Shown one piece after another: positions 31,828 to 40,628 of a stretch of DNA of 44,078 nt; position 1 is the first letter of the stretch, and the number at the start of each line of letters is the position of its first letter. The DNA is taken from positions 1-44,078 of the forward strand of contig DAOOPA010000002.1 in assembly GCA_035388025.1 (NCBI GenBank). Reading direction: 5' to 3'. A model generated the notes under the pieces. It was given only the letters and a program-made list of their open reading frames with translations, searched no databases and was not told the origin of the DNA. Source of the stretch: JAAZMX01 sp035388025 (GTDB taxonomy: Bacteria; Patescibacteriota; Patescibacteriia; UBA2196; GWA2-42-15). Position numbers and translations under genes: made by a program.

Positions 31828-33398
31828 TAGATATCATCTTTGGAACCATATTGATAATCATAATCAGCCTCTTCTTCCTCGCTGGCCAAACCCAACTCTT
31901 CCTCCTCCTCTTCCAGCTCGTCCTCAGCCTCGTCATCCTCTGAATCATAATCAGAATCGGAAAAACCCTCATGATTGTTGATGTTGTCATCGGTATGGCG
32001 TGGCTGATGTTCGGACAGTTCTGATAAGTTTTGGGCAGTAGTTTCATCGTGTTTTTTGTCCCCAATTTTAATGCTTTCCAGACGATAACTTTTTATGGTG
32101 TTGATATTGGGGTCCAAGCGTTTTTTAATCTCCGGAATAATTTTGTCATAATTAACTATCTCTTGAATACCAGAGTTCATATCGCGAATAATAATTGTGC
32201 GGTCCATCAATTCCTTTTGTCCAATGATAAGAGTAAATTTGGCGCGCAGACCATCGGCTTTTTCCAACTGAACCTTGAGGCCATCCTTGGAAAAACTTTC
32301 ACCAACCTGAAAGCCCTCGTTGATTAATTTTTCATATAATTTAAAACCCTCTTTGCGCGCCTCAGACCCAAGCTGGGCCACGAAGATATCAATATTTTCC
32401 TGGCCTTGAAGGTCAGGCCGAGATTCGCGCAATTTATTGATAACCCGCTCAACACCAATGGCCAAGCCAGCGGCTGGAGTGGGCCTACCGCCCAAAACTT
32501 CTAAAAGGCCATCAAAACGGCCGCCGCCCAAAAGCGCAACCGGACTTTCCTTGTTATCTTCTTTGGAAAAAACCTCAAAGGTGGTACGAGTATAGTAATC
32601 AAGGCCACGCACCAGCTGAACATCCAGGGCATATTCAATGCCCATGTCATCTAAATATTCCAAAACCTGCATGAAGTGTTTGCGACACTCTTCACAAAGA
32701 GAATCAACAATTTGAGGCGCCTCGGAAAGCATTTGGCGGCAACTTTCTTCCTTACAATCAAAAATGCGCAAAGGATTTTTTTGATAGCGCTCCTTGCAAG
32801 TCTCACACAAATTTTTTTTGCGCCCGCCAGAGGACAAATATTGTTTGAACTTGGTCAAATAGCCAGCGCGGCATTCTGGACAACCAATACTATTGAGATG
32901 AACTAGAGGTGACAGACCAACAGCCTCTAGGATGCGATAGGCGATGATGACCAGCTGAGCATCAATGACCGGGCTATCTGTACCAATAACTTCTAGGTCT
33001 AGCTGGTGAAACTGGCGATAACGGCCAGACTGCGGATTGTCGTGCCGAAAGACCGGGCCGTGAACATAAAGCTTGACTGGCTGGGGCTTATTAAACATAC
33101 CGTGTTCAATATAGGCGCGGCAGATGCCGGGGGTAAATTCGGGGCGCAAGGTGACATTTTCTCCACCCTTATCTTCAAAGCTGTATAATTCCTTGGTGAC
33201 AACGTCCGTATGTTTGCCCGTACCCTTGAAATAGAGGGCTGATTGTTCCAAGACAGGTACGTCAATTTTTTTAAAACCATAATTGATAATAATGCGCTCT
33301 GCTTCATATAAAAAATAATCCCAGTAAGCCTGGTGCTCTGGCAAAATATCTTTAAAGCCTTTGAGTAATTGAATTGTTTTGCTGGCTGGTTTGGGCAT
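31827..33398 (-). CDS. hisS: histidyl-tRNA synthetase with acidic C-terminal tail
   Basis: 523 residues from ATG 33398 (MPKPASK); the frame is open 54 codons further upstream but that part overlaps lepB. The class II core is complete: motif 2 region VFRHDNPQSGRYRQFHQLDLE and motif 3 near AAGLAIGVERV, plus LVRGLDYYTRTTFE. A cysteine-rich insert (CPECRAG, CETCKERYQKNPLRIFDCK, CEECRKHF) is known in several bacterial HisRS. After the anticodon-binding domain the last 78 residues (446-523) are extra: polar, then strongly acidic, with 25 Asp/Glu in the last 48 and a run of six Glu. This tail is not part of normal HisRS and must be disordered. Confidence 0.93.
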   Translation of the reverse strand: MPKPASKTIQLLKGFKDILPEHQAYWDYFLYEAERIIINYGFKKIDVPVLEQSALYFKGTGKHTDVVTKELYSFEDKGGENVTLRPEFTPGICRAYIEHGMFNKPQPVKLYVHGPVFRHDNPQSGRYRQFHQLDLEVIGTDSPVIDAQLVIIAYRILEAVGLSPLVHLNSIGCPECRAGYLTKFKQYLSSGGRKKNLCETCKERYQKNPLRIFDCKEESCRQMLSEAPQIVDSLCEECRKHFMQVLEYLDDMGIEYALDVQLVRGLDYYTRTTFEVFSKEDNKESPVALLGGGRFDGLLEVLGGRPTPAAGLAIGVERVINKLRESRPDLQGQENIDIFVAQLGSEARKEGFKLYEKLINEGFQVGESFSKDGLKVQLEKADGLRAKFTLIIGQKELMDRTIIIRDMNSGIQEIVNYDKIIPEIKKRLDPNINTIKSYRLESIKIGDKKHDETTAQNLSELSEHQPRHTDDNINNHEGFSDSDYDSEDDEAEDELEEEEEELGLASEEEEADYDYQYGSKDDI

Positions 33399-33417
33399 AA
33401 AAAACTTGGAGCAATTA

Positions 33418-34035
33418 TTAATTATAAACAGGAGTGGAAAAAACTTGAAGCCGATCAAATGGCCAGCCACGGACCCAGGCGCGGCCCACAATGGCTGAGC
33501 GATTAATCGGACCGAAAATCCGCGAATCAAGAGAAGAATCGCGATTATCACCCAAAACAAAGTAGTCCGTGTTAGGTAATTTTAATTCTTTGCCTCCTTG
33601 AGTATAGACCTTGGGTAAATAAGCACTCTCGTCCAAATAAAAACCATCCGGATGCTCGCCATTAATAATAAAAATATTTCCATTCTTGATGGCAACCGTC
33701 TCGCCCGGCAAACCAATAATCCGCTTGATAAAATACTGGCTGGGATCATTAGGGTAGCGGAAAACAACCACATCACCTCTTTTGATAGTACCCAGACGAT
33801 AAGAAATTTCATCAATCACGAGATATTCATGATCAAAAAAATTCGGCTCCATGGAAGCCCCCTTGACATAGAAAGGCTGAATCAAAAAATAACGAATGGG
33901 AATAATGATTACCAAAGAAAAAACAACCACTTTGACCGTTTCCCAGATAAATTCTTTGATTTGATCAATCAGACCCTCTTGGCCAGAGGCTGGCTCAAAA
34001 CTCGGTTTTTCTTCTGGTTTTTCTATAAATGCCAT
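33418..34035 (-). CDS. lepB: signal peptidase I
   Basis: 205 residues with one membrane helix (about 33-52). Catalytic Ser61 lies in GASMEPN, Lys104 in YFIKRIIGLPGE, and GDNRDSSLDSRIFG (162-175) is the third family box. It cleaves signal peptides on the outer face of the membrane, for example those of the two small exported proteins in this window. It is 19 nt ahead of hisS on the same strand. Confidence 0.95.
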   Translation of the reverse strand: MAFIEKPEEKPSFEPASGQEGLIDQIKEFIWETVKVVVFSLVIIIPIRYFLIQPFYVKGASMEPNFFDHEYLVIDEISYRLGTIKRGDVVVFRYPNDPSQYFIKRIIGLPGETVAIKNGNIFIINGEHPDGFYLDESAYLPKVYTQGGKELKLPNTDYFVLGDNRDSSLDSRIFGPINRSAIVGRAWVRGWPFDRLQVFSTPVYN

Positions 34036-34170
34036 AAAAATTATTTAGCGAATAAGTAGAGAATTAGCCGCTGGTACCGGGTCTGAACCACAATAAAGAT
34101 ACTCTTCATGGCGCTCGTTGATACCAATGACTAATGTTAATTAAGATAGTTTTGAAATTGATAATATCAC

Positions 34171-34247
34171 TGGTGGGCAATGCTGGACTCGAACCAGCGA
34201 CCTCGCCGATGTGAACGGCGCGCTCTAACCAGCTGAGCTAATTGCCC
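34171..34247 (-). tRNA. tRNA-Val (CAC anticodon), CCA encoded
   Basis: On the minus strand acceptor arms GGGCAAT / ATTGCCC pair, discriminator A and CCA follow. Anticodon stem CGCCG/CGGCG with loop TTCACAT gives CAC. The T arm CTGGTTCGAGTCCAG is intact. A TATTAT lies 7 nt before the 5' end, so transcription may begin at the mature end. Confidence 0.95.
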
Positions 34248-34266
34248 AAGGTGGATAATATTTTAT

Positions 34267-34278
34267 GCTAATATTAGC
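34267..34278. repeat. 12-bp palindrome GCTAATATTAGC
   Basis: A perfect palindrome between the divergent tRNA-Val and LCP genes, with a related AATAATAGC at about 34291-34299. Possible operator; nothing else supports it. Confidence 0.35.
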
Positions 34279-34310
34279 TAATTTGTACTAATAATAGCAT
34301 ATTTTTTTAA

Positions 34311-34339
34311 TTGACGCAAGGATGTCTTTAGTATATTAT
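34311..34339 (+). promoter_or_regulatory. promoter of the LCP-der-pth gene run
   Basis: TTGACG (34311-34316), 17 nt, TATTAT (34334-34339). The ATG at 34390 is about 45 nt downstream, so this transcript has a leader. Confidence 0.75.
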
Positions 34340-34389
34340 AAAAAGAAAGAGAGCTCTCCCAAGGGCTTTAAATTTTGTATAAGAAAAAA

Positions 34390-35904
34390 ATGGAAAACAA
34401 TATTAATCTGGTACCACCACAACTCCAAGAAGAAGCAGAGGGAGAGAAAAAGCACGGTTTAATTTATAAATTTTTGAGGTTAATGGCTTTCGGTTTGCTC
34501 GGTTTGTTTGTTTTGACCTGGATTTTATCTTCCCAGGCTGTATTTTCCAAAGGTTCAGTCGGCCGATTAATTGGACGCTTGCCAGTAATAAGCCAATTTA
34601 GGATGCTCCTAGGCGATGATGGTAAATTGGCAGGAACAGAGAGTGACCGCATTAATTTTTTGCTGATGGGAATCGGGGGGGCTGGCCATGATGGCTCACT
34701 TTTAACAGATACTATAATTCTGGGAAGTCTAAAGTTATCAACTAATGAGGCGGCGTTAATCTCTATCCCGCGCGATTTGCTGGTAAAAATACCAGGCAAT
34801 GGCTACCAAAGAATAAATAACGCCAGCTCTTATGGAGAGACTATTGATTATCCGGGCGGTGGCTCGGCTTTAGCGGCCAAAACGATAGAGGAAGTATTTG
34901 GCGTACCGATTCATTATTATTTGAGAATAGACTTTACCGGTTTTAAGAGGGTAATTGACGAACTGGGAGGAGTAAACGTAGAAATAGAAAAAAGTTTCGC
35001 CGATAGCCAATACCCGACCGAAGACCACGAAGTGCAAACAATAAGCTTTGAAAAAGGAATTGAACACATGGATGGAGAAAGGGCTTTGCAATACGCTCGC
35101 TCACGCCATGGAAACAATGGCGAGGGATCGGATTTTGCCCGGAGCCGACGCCAACAAAAAATTATCCTGGCTATTAAAAATAAACTAATGAATTGGAAGG
35201 TTTTTCTCAACCCCAATAAGCTCTATAAAATTTTTGACGCGGTAAGAGACAATATTCAAACCAACGTGGAAACCTGGGAGATACCTGAAATTATTAATGT
35301 AGCCAAAGAAGTTGACTTTGAGACAGTGAAGAATTATGTAATTGATGATTCGGCCGGAGGATTATTAAAGCCAACAACAACTGAGGGTGGCGCTTTTGTT
35401 TTGGTACCCAAAAACGGCGATTACGGAGAGTTAAAGGGTTTTGTGCAAAATATTTTTACCATCAAAGAAATCGCGGCAAAAAATATTCCCGTGATTGTGG
35501 CCAATGGCACCACCATTGATGGCCTCGGCACCTATATGTCGTCCAGCCTGGAATCACTCGGCTTCAAGGTAAAAAGAATAACCAATTCTTCAAACCAAAA
35601 TTTTGAAAAAACCGTCGTTTATGATTTGACTGGGGGGGTTGAGAATGAGGCTTTGTCATTTTTAAAAGAACGCTTTAGCGCCCATACCAGCCGTGAGGTT
35701 CCAGAATTTTTATACCCGGCCATGTACCGAAAAAATGATCAGGGAATAGAGGAAAAAATTGAAGCTTCTTTTATAATAGTAACGGGATATGATCGGATTG
35801 ACGACATAAAAGCCATCAATGAGTGGCGCGAAAAACAAACCGCCAGTGCAGCGACGACAACAACAGAGGCGCCAAAAAACGAAACACTGGAAGCGGGAGA
35901 ATAG
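34390..35904 (+). CDS. LytR-CpsA-Psr (LCP) family wall glycopolymer ligase
   Basis: 504 residues from ATG 34390. A membrane helix at about 29-48 follows a cytoplasmic acidic N-terminus. The LCP domain shows TDTIIL (106-111), SIPRDLLVKIPG (125-136), INNASSYG, and later YARSRHGNNGEGSDFARSRRQQ, whose Asp and Arg residues bind the polyprenyl pyrophosphate. A C-terminal LytR_C-type domain follows (VIVANGTTIDGLGTYMSSSL...). LCP enzymes attach glycopolymers from a lipid carrier to peptidoglycan, which links this gene to the glycosyltransferase operon. It ends in a Thr/Ala-rich disordered tail. Confidence 0.92.
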   Translation: MENNINLVPPQLQEEAEGEKKHGLIYKFLRLMAFGLLGLFVLTWILSSQAVFSKGSVGRLIGRLPVISQFRMLLGDDGKLAGTESDRINFLLMGIGGAGHDGSLLTDTIILGSLKLSTNEAALISIPRDLLVKIPGNGYQRINNASSYGETIDYPGGGSALAAKTIEEVFGVPIHYYLRIDFTGFKRVIDELGGVNVEIEKSFADSQYPTEDHEVQTISFEKGIEHMDGERALQYARSRHGNNGEGSDFARSRRQQKIILAIKNKLMNWKVFLNPNKLYKIFDAVRDNIQTNVETWEIPEIINVAKEVDFETVKNYVIDDSAGGLLKPTTTEGGAFVLVPKNGDYGELKGFVQNIFTIKEIAAKNIPVIVANGTTIDGLGTYMSSSLESLGFKVKRITNSSNQNFEKTVVYDLTGGVENEALSFLKERFSAHTSREVPEFLYPAMYRKNDQGIEEKIEASFIIVTGYDRIDDIKAINEWREKQTASAATTTTEAPKNETLEAGE

Positions 35905-35923
35905 AAAATAAAATTTAAATAAT

Positions 35924-37342
35924 ATGCTGGGAACAGTGACAATTATCGGCCGAGCAAATGTCGGCAAATCAACTTTGTTTAATCGACTTTCCGAAACTAG
36001 ACGAGCTCTGGTTTCAAAAATTCCTGGAACAACGCGCGATTTGAAATACGCCGAAGTAGAATGGCAGGGCCAAGAATTTAAATTGGTAGATACAGGGGGT
36101 TTTTTGGCCGAGCAAAAGAGCGAGCTGCAAAAATTGACAAAAAAGAGAGAGAAAAAAATGCGCTTGGGGGCCGGAGAAGATATTGACCGGCAGGTGGAAT
36201 TAAAGGCCAGGCAGGCGCTAGAAAAAAGCGACTTGGTGATTTTGATGACCGACGCAATCGAGGGGTTGAACCCGCAAGATAAAAAAATTGCCAATTTTCT
36301 AAGGCAGAGCAAAAAATTAACAATAATAGCAATTAATAAATGCGACACGGCCAGACTGCGCGAACAAACCGCTGATTTTTACCAGCTGGGCTTGGGCGAA
36401 CCATATCTCATATCAGCGGCAAATGGCGCCGGGATTGGTGATTTGCTCGAGGGAATAGTCACGAAACTAAAAAGTCTCAAAAAAAAATCTATCAGGCAAC
36501 CCAAAAAAGAGACGGTCAGGGTAGCAATAATCGGGAAACCAAACGTAGGCAAATCGTCGCTCCTCAATACGCTTAGCGGCGAAGAAAAGGTAATTGTTTC
36601 AGCCACGCCGCACACGACCAGAGAGCCAAATGATACGAAAATTGATTATCAGGACAAAGAAATAATCATTATTGATACGGCCGGTGTCAGGCGCAAAGCC
36701 AGAATCGACCGCAACGGGCTGGAGGAAAGCGGGGTCAGGATGACTTGGGGGGTTTTGCGAGACGCAGACGTGGCCATAGTGATGATAGATATAAATGAAA
36801 ACTTGAGCCACCAAGACATGCAACTTGGTAAAATCATTGCCGAAGCTGGCGTGGGGACGATTATTGTGGCCAATAAATATGATCTGGTAAGGGGGCGCGA
36901 GGAAGAAAAAAGCGCTGACGAATATCGTGCTTATATCCAATGGGCGTTCCCCCATTTGTCTTACGCCCCCATTGTTTTGGCCAGCGCCAAAACTGGCTTT
37001 AATACAGAAAAAATATTAAAATTAATTTTGGAAGTCTCCGCTGGCCAAAAAATAAAAGTTACGGCTAATGCCTTGAATAAATTTTTAAAATTTTTGATCA
37101 AAAAGCAACCGCCAGTCAAGAAAAGAATCAATTTTCGAGGGCGAGTCGCGGTCAAGAGAGCTTTTGTTACCAGGCTCCGACAGGTTGATATCAAGCCACC
37201 AGTTTTTGAATGCGAAGTGGGTTCGGACGAGGAACTGGAAGAGAGTTATAAAAAATACATCATTAATAACCTGAGAGAAAAATTTCACTTTGTCGGAGCG
37301 CCAATCCGCTTGGTGGTGCGTCGGCTCCAGAAAAAAACTTGA
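35924..37342 (+). CDS. der: ribosome assembly GTPase Der (EngA)
   Basis: 472 residues with two G domains and a C-terminal KH-like domain. G domain 1: GRANVGKST (9-17), DTGGF (56-60), NKCD (138-141). G domain 2: GKPNVGKSS (204-212), DTAGVRRK (251-258), NKYD. Two oddities: a Lys/Glu-rich insert of about 15 residues after DTGGF (about 63-85), and in domain 2 PHTTREPND where A/P-GTTRD is usual, so the Gly before the G2 Thr is His. Der is needed for late 50S assembly. Confidence 0.95.
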   Translation: MLGTVTIIGRANVGKSTLFNRLSETRRALVSKIPGTTRDLKYAEVEWQGQEFKLVDTGGFLAEQKSELQKLTKKREKKMRLGAGEDIDRQVELKARQALEKSDLVILMTDAIEGLNPQDKKIANFLRQSKKLTIIAINKCDTARLREQTADFYQLGLGEPYLISAANGAGIGDLLEGIVTKLKSLKKKSIRQPKKETVRVAIIGKPNVGKSSLLNTLSGEEKVIVSATPHTTREPNDTKIDYQDKEIIIIDTAGVRRKARIDRNGLEESGVRMTWGVLRDADVAIVMIDINENLSHQDMQLGKIIAEAGVGTIIVANKYDLVRGREEEKSADEYRAYIQWAFPHLSYAPIVLASAKTGFNTEKILKLILEVSAGQKIKVTANALNKFLKFLIKKQPPVKKRINFRGRVAVKRAFVTRLRQVDIKPPVFECEVGSDEELEESYKKYIINNLREKFHFVGAPIRLVVRRLQKKT

Positions 37343-37347
37343 TTACT

Positions 37348-37908
37348 ATGGAGAGAAAAAACAAGGCAATAATAATAGCGGGGCTCGGCAACCCAGGCCG
37401 AGAATATGAAAAAACGCGCCATAACATTGGTTTTATGGCCGTGGATTTTTTGGCGGAAAAGTTGAACTGGGGAGAATTCAAAGAACAGAAAAAATTCCAG
37501 GCAGAAATATTGGAAGCAACATGGCAGAATAAAAAAATAATCGTTATTAAACCGCAAAAGTTTATGAATAATTCCGGCGAGTCACTGGCGGCGGTGACAA
37601 ACTTTTACAAAATCAAGAGCCAAAATATTATCATGGTTTATGATGAGTTGGATTTGCCCTTTGGCAAAATACGAATCCGGCCTGCTGGTTCTTCGGCCGG
37701 ACACAATGGCATCAAATCGATCATAGAAAAACTGGGCACGGATAAATTCTGGCGGGTGAGAATTGGGGTTGGCAATGATCAAAAAGAAAAAATGGAGGCG
37801 GCGGATTTTGTTTTGGGTAAATTTTCTAGGGAAGAGAAAAAAATATTGGAGCAAGAGATTCTACCGGCAGTGGCCGGGGAAATAGAAAAAATAATAAGAG
37901 CTGAATAA
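37348..37908 (+). CDS. pth: peptidyl-tRNA hydrolase
   Basis: 186 residues from ATG 37348, 5 nt after der. GLGNPGREYEKTRHNIGF (12-29) carries N15 and catalytic H25; KFMNNSGES and YDELDLPFGKIRIR with GSSAGHNGIKSI complete the active site. It frees tRNA from prematurely released peptidyl-tRNA. Confidence 0.96.
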   Translation: MERKNKAIIIAGLGNPGREYEKTRHNIGFMAVDFLAEKLNWGEFKEQKKFQAEILEATWQNKKIIVIKPQKFMNNSGESLAAVTNFYKIKSQNIIMVYDELDLPFGKIRIRPAGSSAGHNGIKSIIEKLGTDKFWRVRIGVGNDQKEKMEAADFVLGKFSREEKKILEQEILPAVAGEIEKIIRAE

Positions 37909-37928
37909 AAAATTTAACATTTATTTTC

Positions 37929-40628
37929 ATGCCGCGAGCAACACAATCAATTTACCAAGCGCAACAAAAACGAGACCATAAACGGTGGTATGTTTTGACG
38001 CAAGAAGATATTTTCCAGAAACTAGCAACCAGCAAGAGCGGCTTGAGTGAGCAAGAAGTCAAAAAAAGACTACTCCAGCATGGGAGAAACAAAATGCCCG
38101 AGGGTCAAAAAATTTCCAAGTGGGCACTCTTGCTACAACAATTTAACAGTTCTTTGGTCTATATCTTGCTTGGTGCCACGGTTATCAGTTCGATCTTGGG
38201 AGATTATGTTGATGCCGGAGTAATTTTTTTGGCAGTTTTGATAAATGTAGCGCTCGGCTATTATCAAGAAAACAAAGCTATCAATTCTTTAGCCGCCTTA
38301 AAAAAGGTGGCTGTTAATTACTGTAAAGTATATCGTGAAGGCAAGAAAAAACAGATTATGGCCGAAGATTTAACGATCGGCGACTTGGTTTTTCTTAGCG
38401 CCGGCGACCGAGTACCGGCTGATTTGAGGATATTGAAGAACGTTAATCTGAAAATCAATGAGGCTCCGCTCACTGGGGAATCAAATGAGATAGAAAAAAC
38501 CAACCGGCCATTGGCGGGTGAACTTATTTTGGGAGATCAAGCCAATATGGCTTTCCTCGGAACACAAGTAACCCAGGGCAATGGTTTGGCGGTAGTAGTG
38601 GCAACTGGCCAAGAAACAGAGTTGGGCAAAATCGCCAGCCTGGTCGCGGAGACAAAAGACCCGATGACTCCACTGCAAAAAAAAATATCAACTTTTGCCA
38701 GAAGATTGAGCTTGGCGGCCATTGGTATTTGTCTTTTAATTTTTGTGGCGGGCTTAATCTTGGGTTATGATGCCAAACAAATCTTTGTAACGGCGGTCGC
38801 CATTTCAGTGGCAATAGTGCCCGAGGGTCTTTTGATAGTAATGACCGTCATTTTGGCTTTTGGCATGCAAAGAATACTGAAAGAAAAAGCTTTAATCAAG
38901 CAACTTTTAGCCGCCGAAACACTTGGCTCAACCACAGTAATCTGTACTGATAAAACAGGAACGATCACCGATGGTGAGATGCGCGTGGTAGAGCTGGCGA
39001 CCCTGGATTATAATTTTGACCTACTTAATAACCAGGCCAGGGAAAAACAGGGGGGCAATGAGTTAATTAAGCTTTTGAAAATCGGCGTACTTTGTAATAA
39101 TGCCTACATTGAAAATCCCGAGGCAGAGCTGGAGCATCGTATCGTGCGTGGTTCGCCGACTGAGAAAGCCCTTCTGATGATGGGGGCCAATGTCGGACTG
39201 GAAAAAAATAAATTAGAAAAAGAAGAGCCGCGGTTGGCAGAAACACCTTTTGACAGTGCTTGGAAATTCATGATGACATTGCATAAGGGCAAAGAAAATG
39301 CCTGGATTTACCTCAAGGGGGCGCCAGAGACTATTTTGACTATGGCCAAATATATCTACTCGGACGAAAAAAAGAACGAAATAGAAATAAGCAAAAAAGA
39401 ACAAGCAAGGCTTTTGGCGATTCACGAAGAGATGAGTAAAAAAGGACTGCGAGTTTTGGCCTTGGCTTACAAAAAAATAAATAATAAAATAAAAACGCTT
39501 GACGGCTTGGAACTAAATGATTTTGTTTTTGTCGGCTTGGCTGGCATAAAAGATCCGCTTCGCAGTGAAGCCAAAAAAACCATTCAAGAAGTTGGGGAGG
39601 CCGGGATAAAAACTGTTATTATTACCGGAGATCATGAATTGACCGCCAGGGCCATCGCCAAAGAGTTGAGCATGCCGGCCGAGGCCAAAAATATCATGAG
39701 CGGCGAGAGGCTGGCCAAAATGACTGAAAGCGAATTGAAAGCATTGGTACCAGAAATTTCTATTTACGCCCGAGTGGCGCCAGAAGACAAATTAAAAATC
39801 GTCAAAGCTTGGCAGGACTGCGGGGAGGTGGTGGCGATGACCGGCGACGGTATTAACGATGCTCCTGCCTTGAAAAAGGCGGACATAGGCATTGCGGTCG
39901 ATTCCGGCACGGACGTAGCCAAAGAAACCGCTGACATTGTGATTTTGGATAATAATTTTCTAACAATAATCAAAGCAATCAAAGAAGGCCGGGTTATTTA
40001 TGACAACATAAAAAAAGTAGTTTTCTATTTTTTGTCGGATGGGCTAGCGGAGGTGATTACGGTCAGCGTGGGGATACTGCTTGGCTGGCCACTACCCCTC
40101 TTGGCTTCGCAAATCATCTGGATCAACCTGATTGATGATACTTTTCCGGGCATCGCCATGGCCAAAGAGCCGGCGGAAAGCGGCATCATGAAACAACGGC
40201 CGAGAAAGTTGAGCGAACCGATCCTCAATAGAGAAAGTTTTGTTTTGATTGGCATCATTAGCCTGTTATCAGCGGCGGGTACCTTATTTTTCTTTCATTT
40301 TTTTTGGCAACAAACTGGGGATATAAATTTGGGCAGAACGGTGGGTTTCACCTTTTTGGCCGTGAACACTTTGGTTTATATTTTTAGCGCCAGAAATCTT
40401 CACAAGCCAATGTGGCAAACTAATGTTTTTAGCAATAAATCTTTGCTTCTGGCCGTGGTAGTGGGCTTTGCCATGCAGGCTTTTGCCGTTTACAACGGCT
40501 TGGCCCAAAGAATTTTTCAAACAGTACCGCTGGGTTGGGAAGCTTGGCTGGCAATAATACTCGGTTGTGTTCTGATTATTATAGCGATAGAGGGCGTCAA
40601 AATGATTTATGCGCGCAAGCATGTCTAA
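37929..40628 (+). CDS. P2-type (Ca2+-ATPase-like) cation-transporting ATPase
   Basis: 899 residues, full length for the family. Actuator loop LTGESNE (181-187), phosphorylation site CTDKTGTITDG (D341), hinge TGDGINDAPALKKADIGIAV (638-657), ten membrane helices. M4 reads VPEGLLIVMTV (297-307), giving the ion-binding Glu of SERCA, but LL replaces LPA. M6 reads WINLIDDTFPG with Asn and Asp at the calcium-site positions. Ca2+ (or Mn2+) export is likely; Na+ or H+ cannot be excluded. Confidence 0.88.
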   Translation: MPRATQSIYQAQQKRDHKRWYVLTQEDIFQKLATSKSGLSEQEVKKRLLQHGRNKMPEGQKISKWALLLQQFNSSLVYILLGATVISSILGDYVDAGVIFLAVLINVALGYYQENKAINSLAALKKVAVNYCKVYREGKKKQIMAEDLTIGDLVFLSAGDRVPADLRILKNVNLKINEAPLTGESNEIEKTNRPLAGELILGDQANMAFLGTQVTQGNGLAVVVATGQETELGKIASLVAETKDPMTPLQKKISTFARRLSLAAIGICLLIFVAGLILGYDAKQIFVTAVAISVAIVPEGLLIVMTVILAFGMQRILKEKALIKQLLAAETLGSTTVICTDKTGTITDGEMRVVELATLDYNFDLLNNQAREKQGGNELIKLLKIGVLCNNAYIENPEAELEHRIVRGSPTEKALLMMGANVGLEKNKLEKEEPRLAETPFDSAWKFMMTLHKGKENAWIYLKGAPETILTMAKYIYSDEKKNEIEISKKEQARLLAIHEEMSKKGLRVLALAYKKINNKIKTLDGLELNDFVFVGLAGIKDPLRSEAKKTIQEVGEAGIKTVIITGDHELTARAIAKELSMPAEAKNIMSGERLAKMTESELKALVPEISIYARVAPEDKLKIVKAWQDCGEVVAMTGDGINDAPALKKADIGIAVDSGTDVAKETADIVILDNNFLTIIKAIKEGRVIYDNIKKVVFYFLSDGLAEVITVSVGILLGWPLPLLASQIIWINLIDDTFPGIAMAKEPAESGIMKQRPRKLSEPILNRESFVLIGIISLLSAAGTLFFFHFFWQQTGDINLGRTVGFTFLAVNTLVYIFSARNLHKPMWQTNVFSNKSLLLAVVVGFAMQAFAVYNGLAQRIFQTVPLGWEAWLAIILGCVLIIIAIEGVKMIYARKHV

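Noticed and set aside
33398..33560. 54-codon N-terminal extension of HisRS
   Set aside because: It overlaps the end of lepB in another frame, has no resemblance to HisRS and precedes a good ATG at 33398.
34672..34681. G-runs in LCP, murL and queH as programmed frameshift sites
   Set aside because: All three frames read through without a shift and no slippery-site context or alternative product is seen.
35710..36348. 212-codon minus-strand frame over the LCP/der junction
   Set aside because: It lies wholly antisense to two certain genes and is a composition shadow.
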